Source of the DNA: Flavobacterium sp. HSC-32F16
GTDB taxonomy: Bacteria > Bacteroidota > Bacteroidia > Flavobacteriales > Flavobacteriaceae
Direction: 5' to 3'
DNA: 64,000 nucleotides
Assembly (NCBI RefSeq): GCF_024171645.1
Contig: NZ_JALKAC010000001.1
Coordinates: 124,001 to 188,000, forward strand
A program made the position numbers and the translations under genes. Shown piece after piece: positions 63,198-64,000 of this stretch. The first letter of the stretch is position 1; every line of letters starts with the position of its first letter. The notes under the pieces are model-generated. The model saw only the letters and a list, made by a program, of their open reading frames with translations, did not search any database and was not told where the DNA came from.

Positions 63198-64000
63198 TTA
63201 TCCAAGTACTTCTTTCACTTTTTTACCAATTTCAGCTGGTGAATCAACAACGTGAATTCCGTTATCTCTCATGATTTGTTTTTTAGCAGCAGCTGTATCA
63301 TCAGAACCACCAACAATAGCACCTGCATGTCCCATTGTTCTACCAGCAGGAGCAGTTTCTCCAGCGATAAAACCAATAACCGGTTTACGGTTACCATCAG
63401 CTTTAACCCATTTAGCGGCATCAGCTTCTAATTGACCACCAATTTCACCAATCATAATGATTACTTCAGTTTCTGGATCATTCATTAATAATTCAACAGC
63501 TTCTTTAGTTGTAGTTCCAATGATTGGATCTCCACCAATACCAATAGCTGTAGTGATTCCTAAACCTTGTTTTACAACCTGGTCAGCAGCTTCGTAAGTT
63601 AAAGTTCCAGATTTAGAAACGATACCAACAGTTCCTTTTTTGAAAACGAAACCTGGCATAATTCCAACTTTAGCTTCACCTGGAGTAATAACTCCTGGGC
63701 AGTTTGGTCCAATTAATCTAGAGTTTCTTTCTTTAACATAATTATTTGCTTTAATCATATCTGCTACAGGAATTCCTTCTGTAATAGCAATAATTACTTT
63801 AATTCCGGCATCAGCAGCTTCCATAATTGCATCAGCAGCAAAAGCTGGCGGAACGAAAATGATAGAAGTATCAGCTCCGGCTTGATCAACAGCATCTTTT
63901 ACTGTATTAAAAACCGGGCGGTCTAAATGGCTTGTCCCTCCTTTTCCTGGAGTAACACCACCAACAACATTAGTACCGTACTCAATCATTTGAGAAGCGT
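63198..64000 (-). CDS. sucD: Succinate-CoA ligase, alpha subunit (3' part; start beyond the window)
   Basis: TCA-cycle enzyme that makes ATP or GTP from succinyl-CoA. The open frame continues past the Met at 63989 to the window edge (Ala-Ser-Gln before it), so that Met is internal and about 20-25 N-terminal residues are off-window. Seen: [34 protein letters not shown], and the phosphorylated His in [18 protein letters not shown]. The C-terminus is intact. Confidence 0.95.
   Translation of the reverse strand, partial: ASQMIEYGTNVVGGVTPGKGGTSHLDRPVFNTVKDAVDQAGADTSIIFVPPAFAADAIMEAADAGIKVIIAITEGIPVADMIKANNYVKERNSRLIGPNCPGVITPGEAKVGIMPGFVFKKGTVGIVSKSGTLTYEAADQVVKQGLGITTAIGIGGDPIIGTTTKEAVELLMNDPETEVIIMIGEIGGQLEADAAKWVKADGNRKPVIGFIAGETAPAGRTMGHAGAIVGGSDDTAAAKKQIMRDNGIHVVDSPAEIGKKVKEVLG

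Overview
The window looks like chromosomal DNA of a Flavobacterium-type member of the Bacteroidota. It is AT-rich, ribosome binding sites lack a clear Shine-Dalgarno, promoters carry the flavobacterial -7 element TANNTTTG, and there is a SusC/SusD TonB locus under an ECF sigma/FecR pair plus a protein with a type IX secretion (T9SS) sorting tail. The organism call is inference from these traits, not a database match.

Layout. (1) 1-5.5 kb: the right-hand part of a small integrated element, all genes on the minus strand. It has a Rep_trans-type rolling-circle initiator, a 55-residue DNA-binding-like protein, candidate virion and membrane proteins, a phage-type lytic protein with an RGIRNNNPGN motif, and several overlapping mini-genes of 34-58 codons. 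It carries five 10-bp-phased iterons, strong hairpins, and ends at a dif-like XerCD site. No terminase, portal, tail gene, Zot ATPase or integrase is visible, which points to a small, probably ssDNA or lipid-containing phage. This is the best candidate for an undescribed system. (2) 5.8-10.3 kb: a cNMP/CBS/DUF294 signalling protein, a partner DnaQ-like protein with a degenerate active site, and acetyl-CoA synthetase. (3) 10.8-19.0 kb: branched-chain amino-acid genes leuA, leuB, ilvD, ilvB, ilvN, ilvC (minus strand), with an Ile/Val-rich leader peptide and attenuator before ilvD; leuC and leuD are absent. (4) 19.2-26.1 kb: a conserved helical-repeat protein, two tandem M1 aminopeptidase paralogues, a CBM9-like protein and a hypothetical protein, separated by large palindromic (REP-like) repeats. 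(5) 26.1-34.2 kb: a complete histidine operon hisG-D-C-B-H-A-F-IE led by a His-rich leader peptide and attenuator. (6) 34.3-47.5 kb: a two-component system, an LTA-synthase-like transferase, a phospholipase C/S1-P1-like enzyme, a secreted hypothetical, a YeiH-type transporter with its LysR regulator, a DUF4846/M15 peptidase pair, a VWA-like membrane protein and fabG. (7) 47.7-49.3 kb: a small cluster of a leader-type small protein, a membrane protein and a Cys-rich lipoprotein. (8) 49.5-59.0 kb: ECF sigma, FecR, SusC, SusD, a zinc metallohydrolase lipoprotein and a DUF4302 lipoprotein. (9) 59.3-64.0 kb: a secreted leucine-rich-repeat protein, a GIY-YIG-like small protein and the 3' part of sucD.

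Together: the ilv and his operons appear to sense their own products by ribosome-coupled attenuation. The sigma/anti-sigma pair probably controls the adjacent outer-membrane uptake system. Intergenic spaces are filled with palindromes and short degenerate repeats, mostly paired with terminators. No rRNA, tRNA or CRISPR array was seen.
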